From positions 1 through 64,000 of the forward strand of contig JAEZTQ010000096.1 in NCBI GenBank assembly GCA_023443625.1: 64,000 bases of DNA, read 5' to 3'. This DNA is from Bacillota bacterium. Its GTDB lineage: Bacteria; Bacillota_A; Clostridia; Lachnospirales; Lachnospiraceae. The position numbers and the translations under genes are program-made. The notes beneath the pieces are model-generated. The model had not been told where the DNA came from, ran no database searches, and saw only the letters and a list, made by a program, of their open reading frames with translations. Within the stretch, counting starts at the first letter, position 1. Each line of letters starts with the position of its first letter. Below, one piece after another: positions 27,617 through 36,060 of this stretch.

Positions 27617-28704
27617 GTATAATCCACCTCTCCTTCTATAAGAATATCTTTATCAAACCAGGTGATTGTTTGGTTTTTCAATGAAAAGCAGCTGCTTACT
27701 TCTTGAATACCCATACCACCTACAGGCGTTTTTGATTGGCTTCCTCCAAAGAGCTTCGGTGCCATATATATTTGAATTTTGTGTACAATTTTACTTTGTA
27801 AAGCTGAAAAGTTTAAGGTGGAGCCTCCTTCTAAAAGGATACTGTCAATACCTGTATTACCAAGCCGTAGCATCAAATGGTTTAAATCAATATGATTATC
27901 TTTTAGATTAATATCAAGAATTTCACAGCCCTAAGCAAGGTAGAGTTTTTGCTTTTCTCTATTATTACAAGCTGTAGCAATAATTGTTCTTACTTCTTTT
28001 GCGGTGGTAACAATAGTAGCTTCAAGTGGTGTATTTAAATTTGTGTCGCAGATGATTCGTATGGGGTTCCTACCGCCATCAATGCGGCAGGTAAGGGAGG
28101 GATTGTCAGCAATTACCGTGCCCACACCTACCATAATAGAAGAATACTGGTTGCGGCTTCTATGAACATTTTCCCTAGCATTTATACCTGTAATCCATTT
28201 TGACTTCCCACTGGTAGTAGCAATTTTTCCGTCCATTGTCATTGCATATTTCATTACAACATATGGTGTCTTTGTTTGGATATAATGAAAGAAAACCTCG
28301 TTAAGTTCTATGCATTTATCCTCTAATACACCGATCACTACTTCCACTCCTGCCTCGCGAAGCAAGGTAACCCCTTTTCCTGATACCATAGAATTTGGGT
28401 CCAAACAACCGATGACCACTTTTTTTATACCATTTTGTATGATGGCATCAGTACAAGGAGGGGTTTTCCCCTGGTGGCAGCAAGGTTCCAAGGTAACATA
28501 CATAGTTGCACCCTTTGGACTTTCCCTACAGTTACTAAGGGCATTACGTTCTGCATGCCCTCCACCGTATCTTTCATGCCAACCCTGTCCAATTATTTTC
28601 CTTTCCTTTATGATAACTGCTCCCACCAAAGGGTTAGGATTCACTAAGCCGATACCTTTTTTTGCATGAGTAAGGGCAAGGTTCATATATTTTTCATCAG
28701 TCAT
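27601..28704 (-). pseudogene. ribD: Riboflavin biosynthesis deaminase/reductase with internal amber codon
   Basis: The deaminase domain (about 1-145) has the zinc motif HAERN and PCCHQGKTPPC; the reductase domain follows (about 147-367). The frame is interrupted by one in-frame TAG at 27931-27933, between EKQKLYLA and GCEILDIN, and otherwise continues unbroken to 27601 (EGGSTLNFSAL, APKLFGG), giving about 367 codons, the normal RibD length. A C-to-T change of CAG would explain it. An internal ATG at 27876 could restart only the last 91 residues, lacking much of the reductase. Either riboflavin synthesis is impaired, the reductase is supplied elsewhere, or the base is wrong. Confidence 0.88.
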
Positions 28705-28790
28705 AGGGTTCCTCCATAGAACAAAGAGTTTCGCTTATTTCATAGGGCCATAACTTAACACTGTACCGTAAGAAGAAATATCCTATGAAA

Positions 28791-28826
28791 TAAAAAACTG
28801 CCTTAAACATACAAGTTCAAGGCAGT
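28791..28826 (-). terminator. Terminator of the FMN riboswitch expression platform
   Basis: On the minus strand ACTGCCTT and AAGGCAGT pair around a 14-base loop and are followed by TTTTTTATT. It lies between the aptamer and ribD, as expected for transcription attenuation by FMN. Confidence 0.85.
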
Positions 28827-28927
28827 AACCACAATGACAGTTTTTTATCTTTAAAAGCAAAAAACTCTGAAATGAATAAATCATTCCAGAGCAACATTCT
28901 AAAGAAAAAACCTAAAGAGGTCTTTCA

Positions 28928-29036
28928 ATCTTCTTTCATCCAGACTTTACTGTCGGCTTCGGAGTTACACCGAATCATACCTTGCGGCTCGTGGGCTATA
29001 CCACCGGTAGGGAATTTCACCCTGCCCTGAAGATGC
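28928..29036 (-). promoter_or_regulatory. FMN riboswitch (RFN element)
   Basis: Reading the minus strand, the conserved RFN blocks appear in order: GGGCAGGGTGAAATTCCC, ACCGGTGGTA, CACGAGCCGCAAGG, ATTCGGTGTAACTCCGAAGC, CGACAGTAAAGTCTGGATG and AGAAGAT, closing the P1 stem with ATCTTC. It binds FMN and shuts down the rib operon through the terminator downstream. Confidence 0.97.
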
Positions 29037-29053
29037 ATATTAATTTAACCAAA

Positions 29054-29082
29054 TTATAGCACCCTTAATTATGACTGTCAAA
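29054..29082 (-). promoter_or_regulatory. Consensus sigma-A promoter of the rib operon
   Basis: On the minus strand a perfect TTGACA (29082-29077) and a perfect TATAAT (29059-29054) are separated by 17 bases. The start point falls just upstream of the FMN aptamer. Confidence 0.85.
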
Positions 29083-29247
29083 TAAGAATTTACATTTAAT
29101 TGGTTATCTTACATTTAATTGGATTTAAGCACGGATTTTACACGCTTCTTATGCAACATGGTTTTCTCTCAATGCAACATAGTCGTTGGTCTCTTGCTCT
29201 TATAAATTTAACAGCATATAATCAGGGCAGAAAGAGAGGGATAGAAT

Positions 29248-29892
29248 ATGAAAGCAAATATTATAAAAAAAGAAAATACAGCAATGGATTATTTGGGTTA
29301 TGCCCTTTATGCCTTTGGTGGCTTGGGGCTAGAGATTTTGCTGGTGATGTTAGAAAGTAGTCTTTGGGGTGTTCAGAGAGAAAATTGGTCGATTACGCAA
29401 CATGTCATACATTGGAGTATTACTTGTATGATTTGGGGTGTAATTGGATACATGCTAATGAAACAGCCTTTAATAATTCGTTCAAAAATCAGAAGAAGCA
29501 ATTGGTATATGGCTGGGGTAATTATTATAATTTCCATTATTTATACTTCCCTATCCTGGAATGGATTTAAACCAGCGATTGAATTATCTAACAATGGGAT
29601 AATTAAATTTGCTGTGCAGTACATTTATTATGCAGTTGAAAGCTTGCTTATCTTACTTATAATTGCACATGGGCAAAAGGCCTTTGATACATGGTTTAGT
29701 AATACGAAGCATATTCCATATGGAGCTTTACTACTAGCTATGACTTGGGGAATTATTCATATATTGACACAAGGAATGGCAACAGGAATTTATGCCTGTG
29801 TTCAATCTCTTTTATTCGGTAGTATTTATCTTGTGTTAAACAAGGAGATCAAATATTCTTATATAGCTATTGCTTTTATGTTCATGCTATAA
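29248..29892 (+). CDS. Multi-spanning membrane protein, CPBP-like
   Basis: A 214-residue protein with about six hydrophobic segments. The last third reads GALLLAMTWGIIHILTQG followed by VQSLLFGSIYLVLN, similar to the His-containing and final helices of the CPBP intramembrane protease/chaperone family. The usual EExxxR motif is not evident, so catalytic activity is doubtful. It precedes a LytTR regulator by 24 bases and may belong to that operon. ATG 29248 follows a weak AGAGGG site. Confidence 0.6.
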   Translation: MKANIIKKENTAMDYLGYALYAFGGLGLEILLVMLESSLWGVQRENWSITQHVIHWSITCMIWGVIGYMLMKQPLIIRSKIRRSNWYMAGVIIIISIIYTSLSWNGFKPAIELSNNGIIKFAVQYIYYAVESLLILLIIAHGQKAFDTWFSNTKHIPYGALLLAMTWGIIHILTQGMATGIYACVQSLLFGSIYLVLNKEIKYSYIAIAFMFML

Positions 29893-29916
29893 TACCCCCT
29901 AAAGGGGTGGATTGTA

Positions 29917-30390
29917 ATGAAAGTAAGGGAATACATACAAACAGATATTAGTGAAGATAGAATTGATTACTATTATAGAAGAAAGACAAAAGAAGTCAGT
30001 GACATATTGGGGCTTTTAAGTAAATATAATCATAGGTTGATGGGAAAATCGGAAAATGCCGAAGTTATCTTTTCTTTAAATGATGTATACTACTTTGAGT
30101 CCGTAGATAAAAAAACATTTGCATGTTTAGATAATGATGTTTTAAAAGTTGAAATGCGATTATCAGACTTTGAAAGCGCTTATTTTGAATTTGGTTTTAT
30201 TAGGGTTAATAAATCAACTATTTTAAATGTTTATAAAATAAAATCTCTGAAATCTGAGTTGAATATGAAAGTCATTGCCCTATTAGAAAATGGAGAAAAG
30301 ATTCAAATAAACAGGAGTTATAAATCTAAATTCAATTTATTTCTTAAAACCATGAATCAGGGAGGATTTCAAAATGAAGTTGATAAATAA
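29917..30390 (+). CDS. LytTR-domain transcriptional regulator
   Basis: A 157-residue protein. Residues about 55-150 form a LytTR DNA-binding domain: EVIFSLNDVYYFESVDKK, FGFIRVNKSTILNVYKIKSL and KIQINRSYKSKF, all diagnostic. There is no receiver domain, so it is a simple regulator of the kind coupled to a small DUF3021 membrane protein. That partner follows with a 17-base overlap. GGGGTGG precedes the start. Confidence 0.92.
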   Translation: MKVREYIQTDISEDRIDYYYRRKTKEVSDILGLLSKYNHRLMGKSENAEVIFSLNDVYYFESVDKKTFACLDNDVLKVEMRLSDFESAYFEFGFIRVNKSTILNVYKIKSLKSELNMKVIALLENGEKIQINRSYKSKFNLFLKTMNQGGFQNEVDK

Positions 30391-30808
30391 AAGAAATATT
30401 CTTCCTATTATTTGTATCATTTATACAGTTGTGTCTATTTCATTAACCATTTTTGAAATTATTAATAAAGGGGAAATGAACCCTACGCAATTCAATATAT
30501 TTCTTTTTCTAATCTTGAGTATATTAGGAGTTGGCGTACTATCACAACAGTATAGGTTTGAAAGGTTTTCCCCACTTACAATGATTATTATACAATATGT
30601 GATTGCAGTTGCGGTTGTAGTCATCTCATTATGGATAGCTTCATTTTTCGTGGAGATACACCCAGATGGCTATAAAGATATGACTTTATCCTTTTCCATA
30701 CCGTATTTAATCGGTGCTCTTATTTACTATGTTTGTTTAAGATTGGAAGTTAGAAATCAAAACAGGTTATTAGAAAATATAAAGAAAAAAGGAAGTCCCT
30801 TAGTATAA
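30374..30808 (+). CDS. DUF3021-family membrane protein
   Basis: A 144-residue protein with four hydrophobic helices (about 8-28, 38-55, 66-92 and 103-125). The order and the short C-terminal basic tail match the DUF3021 proteins that accompany LytTR regulators and probably hold them inactive at the membrane. It overlaps the regulator gene by 17 bases. The signal it senses is unknown. Confidence 0.85.
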   Translation: MKLINKRNILPIICIIYTVVSISLTIFEIINKGEMNPTQFNIFLFLILSILGVGVLSQQYRFERFSPLTMIIIQYVIAVAVVVISLWIASFFVEIHPDGYKDMTLSFSIPYLIGALIYYVCLRLEVRNQNRLLENIKKKGSPLV

Positions 30809-31182
30809 ATTAAGATGTGGTATAATAAGCATTCAAAGCTGTATCAACTCGTGACTCATCAATAAGGACCTTATTAGAGGGACTACACATTTCTATGATA
30901 AAAATATAAAGAATCCCGTAAGAAACACCTATAACTTTGAAGTGATAGGGTGCTTTTGTAATTCAAAACTAATATTTTATATTGCGTGAGAGTTTAACTA
31001 ATAATGGTTGTTACTGGGATTTTTTTATAGTATTATTAATTAACACTGTATTATTATAATTTGTATGCCCATATTGGTTTGTAATTTGACCTAAGATTAT
31101 ATAATTTAGCTCTCTTTTTCGGGCTGAAGAAGAGAGGTAGAGTTTTCTGAAATAGAGTAATATATTGTTAGGAGCTGAATAT
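30809..31182. other. Intergenic region with terminator and leader hairpin
   Basis: A terminator-like hairpin at 30926-30957 (CACCTAT/ATAGGGTG, then CTTTTGT) ends the LytTR operon. Near 31108-31136 a second hairpin (CTCTCTT/AAGAGAG) sits in the untranslated leader of the next AraC gene. No coding sequence is seen. Confidence 0.5.
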
Positions 31183-32037
31183 ATGGAATGTGTAGAACGA
31201 TTAAATAGTGCGATTAATTATATTGAGGAGAATATTTACGAACCCATTAATTTAGAAGAAGTTTCAAAGATTGCAGGATGCTCAACATATCATTTTCAGA
31301 GGATGTTCGCCTATATGGCCGATATACCATTATCAGAGTACATACGACGCAGGAGAATGTCATTGGCAGCAGTGGATTTACAGAGTAGCTGTGAGAAAGT
31401 GATAGATATCTCGCTTAAGTATGGATATGATTCACCAACTGCATTTAATAGAGCATTTAAAAGTATTCATGGGATAGCACCATCTAGAGCAAGAGATGAA
31501 GGTTCATTATTAAAAGCATTTCCTCCTATCAGTTTCAAATTAACAATAAAAGGAGATGGCGAATTGAACTACAGAATTGAAAAAAAAGAAGCATTTAGAA
31601 TTGTGGGTATTTCAAAACCATTAGAAACAGAGATCGAGAAAAACTTTGAGATAGTGCCTCAGATGTGGGGTACAGCTGCTATGGATGGAACAATACCAAG
31701 ACTCGCTTCCATGATGGAGGGAATACCAATGGGTCTTTTAGGTGTAAGTGCTTGTAATGAATTAGACAATTGGAGATATTATATCGCAGTTGCAAGTAGT
31801 CAGCCAATAGAAAATGATTTGGAAGAGTATATTGTCCCTGCTTCTATGTGGGCAATATTTTCGGGAGAAGGAAGTAATCAGTCAATACAGGAGCTAGAAA
31901 AAAGAATTGTAACAGAATGGTTTCCTACTTCTGGATATGAATATTCAAATGCACCGGATATTGAAGTATATATAAGTGCAGACCCTGAGCATGCTAAATA
32001 TGAGGTTTGGATTCCGGTTACAAAAAAGGTAAATTAG
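31183..32037 (+). CDS. AraC-family regulator with GyrI-like effector domain
   Basis: A 284-residue activator-type regulator. The N-terminal AraC DNA-binding domain (about 1-105) has NLEEVSKIAGCSTYHFQRMF and ISLKYGYDSPTAFNRAFKSI. The C-terminal part (about 115-284) is a GyrI-like small-molecule binding domain (YRIEKKEAFRIVGIS, WRYYIAVASS, YEVWIPV), as in Rob and SoxS-type multidrug regulators. The start is ATG 31183 with AGGAG at 31169-31173; an in-frame TTG upstream is unlikely. It is followed directly by small RNA copy 2. Confidence 0.93.
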   Translation: MECVERLNSAINYIEENIYEPINLEEVSKIAGCSTYHFQRMFAYMADIPLSEYIRRRRMSLAAVDLQSSCEKVIDISLKYGYDSPTAFNRAFKSIHGIAPSRARDEGSLLKAFPPISFKLTIKGDGELNYRIEKKEAFRIVGISKPLETEIEKNFEIVPQMWGTAAMDGTIPRLASMMEGIPMGLLGVSACNELDNWRYYIAVASSQPIENDLEEYIVPASMWAIFSGEGSNQSIQELEKRIVTEWFPTSGYEYSNAPDIEVYISADPEHAKYEVWIPVTKKVN

Positions 32038-32066
32038 ATATGATAGCTTTGGTTTATAATATAACT

Positions 32067-32155
32067 AGAAAAGCCAATCACCACAGGGTGGTTGACTGAT
32101 CATTGGATTTAACACCTTCCTGCACCGGGCAAAAGTACAGGGAAGGTGTTTTAAT
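32067..32155 (+). ncRNA. Candidate small RNA, hairpin-plus-terminator element, copy 2
   Basis: TATAAT at 32055-32060, then the hairpin AATCACC-ACAG-GGTGGTT (32076-32093), a linker with GGATTTAA, and a terminator ACACCTTCCTG/CAGGGAAGGTGT followed by TTTTAATTT. It matches copy 1 at most positions, and covariation in the first stem (CACC here, CGCC there, both pairing with GGTGG) supports a real RNA structure. It lies 62 bases upstream of the RRAK-module gene, which has its own promoter after the terminator. Confidence 0.6.
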
Positions 32156-32172
32156 TTGTGATAAAGAATACA

Positions 32173-32200
32173 TTTACAAAATGGGTAATTATGGTATGAT
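32173..32200 (+). promoter_or_regulatory. Promoter of the RRAK-module gene
   Basis: TTTACA (32173-32178) and TATGAT (32195-32200) are 16 bases apart. The start point would leave a leader of only about ten bases, so translation may be nearly leaderless or begin further in. Confidence 0.5.
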
Positions 32201-32217
32201 ATAACTATACTTTGGGG

Positions 32218-33519
32218 ATGATACCCATCATAAAAAACAAAAAAGTATTATTACAAGGGGGATGGACACCCATCGAAAAAAACATTATTGTAATAGATGA
32301 TAACAATATGAAATATAATCCAACCTATTTGCGCCGTGCAAAGGGTCTTGTTAAAAACGGACGGGCACGTTGGGTTGATGATCATACGATTTCTCTTTCG
32401 TGTCCTCGTTTCATTAAGGAGGGTATATTAATGCAAAGCAAAACCAGAATTTTAGAAAATATTATGCCAACATCAAATTGGATGGCATATTCTTTTGTTG
32501 ATTGTTACGCCTCATTACTAATGTCTAGAAATAAACGGATTAATCCCAAATCAGCAGTATCAATGAAAAGGCGTGATAAGATGTATGAAACATCTTTAGT
32601 TGCATCAGGTTTGGCTTTTAGCTGTCTATATAAAAATAATGATAATTATAATAATATCAATTTTCACCTTGCAGTTCCAGATGATAAATATATTTCCTAT
32701 ACTATGAATTTTGGAAATTGCAATTATCATATTCTAAATAAGAATAGTAATAATGAAGATGAATTCAGACGGCAAATTGTTGAAACTATAGACCATGATA
32801 TCCCTGCTTTATTGGAATTTAGTGATTCAACATGGAGCATTATTACTGGTTATGATAATGGAGGTAAAAAGCTATTTGGATACATTGGATATTCATATTC
32901 AAGTAATACCCAAGTAGATGGTTACCTTGAAAATAAGATGTTTTTCATTGAAAATTGGTTTGAACAGTTAAATAGAATTATCATTGTTGACAATTTTGAT
33001 GCAGAAGCATATGATTACAGGAAATTTGTGAAATATTGGATAGAAGTAATGGAATGCAATGCAAATGAACAGTATGTATATGGTTATCAAGCATTAGATT
33101 CATATATTAATTTATTGTGTGATGATGGATTTTATATACATGCTAATGATGAAACCTTTAATCAACTATATCGATATATTTTTACACTAAGTAATCTATG
33201 CGAAACAAGGTGTTTTATTGGTTTAGAGTTATGCCGTACGAACGAGGGATATATTCGAGATCATATGCGACTTGCCAAAGATGTGAGTGAGGAAGTAAAG
33301 TTACAACTCGATAGAATTGTAAAAAATGGAATGAAAATGCATAAACTATGTTGGGAGTTCTGGGAGTCTCTTAGTGAGAAAGGTATATGGCAGCCAGATT
33401 CGACTAAATATGGTGAAAAACTTCTTAATTCAGAAAATAGAAAAAAAGCTGTAAAAGTATTAAAGAAACTAAAAGTTTGTGATCAACATATTTTAGATGG
33501 GCTTCACAGTATATCGTAG
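32218..33519 (+). CDS. Two-part protein: N-terminal RRAK..GRA module and a C39/BtrH-like domain
   Basis: A protein of up to 433 residues. Near residues 33-60 a short basic module reads YNPTYLRRAKGLVKNGRARW followed by VDDHTISL. I recall this pattern at the N-terminus of otherwise unrelated Lachnospiraceae proteins; its RAKxLVKxGRA core recalls the RRXRR/PLMP segment that opens IscB-like proteins, but there is no HNH or RuvC motif here. The remainder (about 75-430) has IPALLEFSDSTWSIITGYD and GYIGYSYSS, as in papain-like BtrH-type folds, and a helical C-terminus. The true start is uncertain: ATG 32218 has a poor ribosome site, TTG 32212 is an alternative. Function unknown. Confidence 0.6.
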   Translation: MIPIIKNKKVLLQGGWTPIEKNIIVIDDNNMKYNPTYLRRAKGLVKNGRARWVDDHTISLSCPRFIKEGILMQSKTRILENIMPTSNWMAYSFVDCYASLLMSRNKRINPKSAVSMKRRDKMYETSLVASGLAFSCLYKNNDNYNNINFHLAVPDDKYISYTMNFGNCNYHILNKNSNNEDEFRRQIVETIDHDIPALLEFSDSTWSIITGYDNGGKKLFGYIGYSYSSNTQVDGYLENKMFFIENWFEQLNRIIIVDNFDAEAYDYRKFVKYWIEVMECNANEQYVYGYQALDSYINLLCDDGFYIHANDETFNQLYRYIFTLSNLCETRCFIGLELCRTNEGYIRDHMRLAKDVSEEVKLQLDRIVKNGMKMHKLCWEFWESLSEKGIWQPDSTKYGEKLLNSENRKKAVKVLKKLKVCDQHILDGLHSIS

Positions 33520-33603
33520 ATAAGGACACTATAAATTGAGGGAAGCATAATTAATGATGAGGGATTTAGAGTAACCTGTGGAACAATCACCATCATGAAA
33601 ATC

Positions 33604-33651
33604 ACCTCCCATCAATATACTTATTTCAAGTATATCTGATGGGAGGTTTTT
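33604..33651 (+). terminator. Strong long-stem terminator
   Basis: ACCTCCCATCA plus ATATACTT pair with AAGTATAT and TGATGGGAGGT across one bulge, followed by TTTTT. It ends the RRAK-module gene transcript. Confidence 0.85.
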
Positions 33652-33800
33652 GGTAAGCATAATGCAACTGTGGTATCACCATAGATAAGAGTGATATCGT
33701 AGCGAGATTATATAGAGTAGCACAGGCTGTATGTTAAACTTAAGTAAGTAAAAATTAGTTATAATATGAAAAATATGTTATAATAATAGTATCAGATTTA

Positions 33801-33844
33801 TCAATGGGCAGATTTGTGCTTCACCCAAATTCGCTGTTCTTTGG
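33801..33844 (+). promoter_or_regulatory. Dispersed leader element B, copy 1
   Basis: The sequence TCAATGGGCAGATTTGTGC with CCCAAATTCGC downstream resembles elements at 44695-44750 and 60497-60541. ATTTG and CAAAT can pair, and GGG/CCC flank the loop in a pseudoknot-like layout. All three copies lie within 60 bases upstream of a start codon. The function is unknown. Confidence 0.35.
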
Positions 33845-33902
33845 TAATATATTGGATTAGTATCATTCTTGTTTTAACTAAAAAAATTAGAAGGAGTAAA
33901 AC

Positions 33903-34298
33903 ATGAAAAAAACAGTAATCTTATTTATTCTCGTAGCAATGACAATAATAGCATTAGGAGGGTGCCAAACCGAAGCTGCTAAGGTATCACATAACTTATC
34001 AAAAGAAGCAGATAATTTTAATGTTGTAAGACAACTTACTGTTATTAATTGTATTGAAGGTGATGTTTTATTTCAAATGACAGGGAAGATGTCTATCACG
34101 GCAGACACGGAGGATAATCAATTGGAAGTGGTTGTTGAAGATGAAGACGGAACCTACAAAAAGCATTTTATTGGATTAAGCGATAATGTTACATATGTGG
34201 TAGAAGATATCAGTAGAAATCATGTTTCAAAGTATAAATATACCCTTAATTACAATCCTAAAATGTGGATTCCCGTTGATGTGAAAACAATCGATTAG
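33903..34298 (+). CDS. Lipoprotein with beta-sandwich domain
   Basis: A 131-residue secreted protein. Lipobox ALGGC (Cys near residue 21) after a hydrophobic signal means it is anchored to the membrane outside the cell. The remainder is beta-rich (NFNVVRQLTVINCIEGDVLF, KKHFIGLSDNVTYVVEDI) and resembles small lipoproteins often found in prophages and integrated elements of Clostridia. AAGGAG precedes ATG 33903. Small RNA hairpin copy 3 begins within ten bases of its stop codon. Confidence 0.75.
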   Translation: MKKTVILFILVAMTIIALGGCQTEAAKVSHNLSKEADNFNVVRQLTVINCIEGDVLFQMTGKMSITADTEDNQLEVVVEDEDGTYKKHFIGLSDNVTYVVEDISRNHVSKYKYTLNYNPKMWIPVDVKTID

Positions 34299-34303
34299 TA
34301 AAA

Positions 34304-34378
34304 AGGTAATCGCCGTAGGGTGGTTGATGATAATTGAGCCCAAATAAAATATACCCATAGATTTGGGTATATTTTTGT
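34304..34378 (+). ncRNA. Hairpin element copy 3 with a different terminator
   Basis: The hairpin AATCGCC-GTAG-GGTGGTT at 34308-34325 is followed by TTGA and then a terminator with a perfect 10-bp stem AAATATACCC/GGGTATATTT and a T run. The terminator differs from copies 1 and 2, and no -10 box stands 21 bases upstream, so this copy is probably the 3' end of the lipoprotein transcript or is processed from it. Confidence 0.5.
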
Positions 34379-34509
34379 TTGTAAGAATAAGTGATATGTT
34401 ATAATATAGGGTATAATAATCATCTATAATAAAACCAATCCTTGCTCGATGGAACCTAACTATAAGAAGATAAAAATTCAAAAAGTATACAACATTCAGG
34501 AGGTACAGA

Positions 34510-34603
34510 GTGGAAATTAATAAAGATTTAGTTAGAAGCTATCAAACAAGCGCAAGAAGGAAAAGAAGGATTTAATAAGATTTATTCATCAACCGATAAT
34601 TAG
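34510..34603 (+). pseudogene. Sigma-70-type factor, N-terminal remnant
   Basis: From GTG 34510 the sequence reads EINKDLV, and after a one-base shift EAIKQAQEGKEEGFNKIYSSTDN and a stop. This is how many clostridial extracytoplasmic-function-like sigma factors begin (region 2 start). Only about 30 codons are left. Confidence 0.55.
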
Positions 34604-34656
34604 GTTTAATTTAGATCTAAAACAACTTAAGAAGCCAAGGAAAGGAGGCTGTGAAG

Positions 34657-36048
34657 ATGTCAAGTACAAGAGAAAAGATGCAGGAACATATTTATATCGC
34701 AATAGATTTGAAGTCATTTTATGCCTCCGTTGAGTGTATAGAAAGAGGATTAAATCCCCTGACTACCAACCTTGTGGTAGCTGATCCAACTCGTACAGAG
34801 AAAACTATCTGTCTTGCCGTATCTCCATCCCTGAAGAAATATGGTATAGCTGGCAGAGCCCGGTTATTTGAGGTGGGGCAGAAGCTAAAGGAAGTAAAAC
34901 AGCATACAGGGAAAGAGGTAGAATATATCATTGCGCCACCTCAGATGGCACGTTATATCGAAGTATCAGCAGATATTTATGCCACCTATTTGAAATATAT
35001 CAGTCCTGAGGATATTCATGTATACAGCATTGATGAGTGTTTTATGGATGTGACCAATTATCTGAATCTTTATCAGACATCTGCCAAGGAACTGGCGGTG
35101 AAGATGATTCATGATGTATTGGAGAATACGGGAATAACAGCAACTGCAGGAATTGGAACTAACCTGTATTTGAGCAAGATAGCTATGGATATCGTTGCAA
35201 AGCATGTAGCTGCTGATGAAAGCGGAGTGCGTATTGCTGAACTAGATGAGCTGGCTTATCGTAGATTATTGTGGGATCACAAACCCATTACAGACTTCTG
35301 GAGAGTTGGTGGAGGTATTGCAAAAAGACTGGAAGATAGAGGTCTGTATACCATGGGGGATATTGCCAGAGCCTCCTTGTATAGTGAGGATATGTTATAT
35401 AGAATGCTGGGCATTGATGCTGAATTATTGATTGACCATGCATGGGGGTATGAACCCTGTAGTATGAAAGACATTAAATCCTATAAGCCCAGCACAAACA
35501 GCATTTCTTCGGGACAAGTTTTACAGTATCCCTATGATTTTTATAAGGCGAGAATTATTGTGCAGGAAATGACGGATTTACTGGTACTTGAACTAGTGGA
35601 GAAGGGACTGGTGACTGATAGTCTGACATTGACCATAGGATATGACAGGATCAGTGTCGATGAAGGAAAATATAAGGGCGAGGTTACTCATGACCGTTAT
35701 GGAAGGGCAGTACCAAAATCTGCTCATGGCACTGCTAACCTTGGTACGACCAGCAGCAGTACCAAGAAAATCATGACAGGGATTATGGAGCTTTATGATA
35801 GAATTGTATCAAAGGAACTTCTGGTTAGACGAGTTACCCTTTGCGCCAATAATCTTGTGGAAGAGCGTTATGAGCAGTATGATTTATTCACAGATCCCGT
35901 AGAACAGGAGAAAGAGCGTAAGATGCAGGAAGCCATGCTTAGTATAAAAAAGAAGTTTGGAAAGAATGCCATCTTGAAAGGCATAAATTTAGAAGAGGGT
36001 GCCACTACAATGGATAGAAATAAGCAGATTGGTGGACACAAGGCATAG
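34657..36048 (+). CDS. Y-family DNA polymerase (UmuC/DinB-like)
   Basis: A 463-residue translesion polymerase. Catalytic carboxylates are in YIAIDLKSFYASVEC (first Asp) and YSIDECFMDVT (DE pair); the thumb HhH region is around FWRVGGGIAKRLEDRGL, and a little-finger domain follows. The LAVSPSLKKYGI segment and the YolD neighbour place it in the Firmicute UvrX/YqjW group, used to bypass DNA lesions. The start is ATG 34657 behind AAAGGAGG; an in-frame GTG at 34651 is too close. No LexA box was searched for exhaustively. Confidence 0.95.
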   Translation: MSSTREKMQEHIYIAIDLKSFYASVECIERGLNPLTTNLVVADPTRTEKTICLAVSPSLKKYGIAGRARLFEVGQKLKEVKQHTGKEVEYIIAPPQMARYIEVSADIYATYLKYISPEDIHVYSIDECFMDVTNYLNLYQTSAKELAVKMIHDVLENTGITATAGIGTNLYLSKIAMDIVAKHVAADESGVRIAELDELAYRRLLWDHKPITDFWRVGGGIAKRLEDRGLYTMGDIARASLYSEDMLYRMLGIDAELLIDHAWGYEPCSMKDIKSYKPSTNSISSGQVLQYPYDFYKARIIVQEMTDLLVLELVEKGLVTDSLTLTIGYDRISVDEGKYKGEVTHDRYGRAVPKSAHGTANLGTTSSSTKKIMTGIMELYDRIVSKELLVRRVTLCANNLVEERYEQYDLFTDPVEQEKERKMQEAMLSIKKKFGKNAILKGINLEEGATTMDRNKQIGGHKA

Positions 36049-36060
36049 GAGTGATTTGAT

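Noticed and set aside
27931..27933. Programmed recoding (pyrrolysine or selenocysteine) at the ribD TAG
   Set aside because: No structured recoding element is visible after it, and no reason for a special residue at this place in RibD; a mutation or error is simpler.
29100..29360. Plus-strand frame upstream of the CPBP-like gene
   Set aside because: It runs through the promoter region into another reading frame of the real gene; no motif and no ribosome site.
32212..32310. IscB-type nuclease at 32.2 kb
   Set aside because: Only a short basic N-terminal motif is similar; no HNH, RuvC or zinc motifs are present in the rest of the protein.
33801..33844. Element B as a known riboswitch (preQ1, SAM-II, c-di-GMP)
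   Set aside because: Pseudoknot-like layout only; the conserved binding-core bases of those classes were not found.
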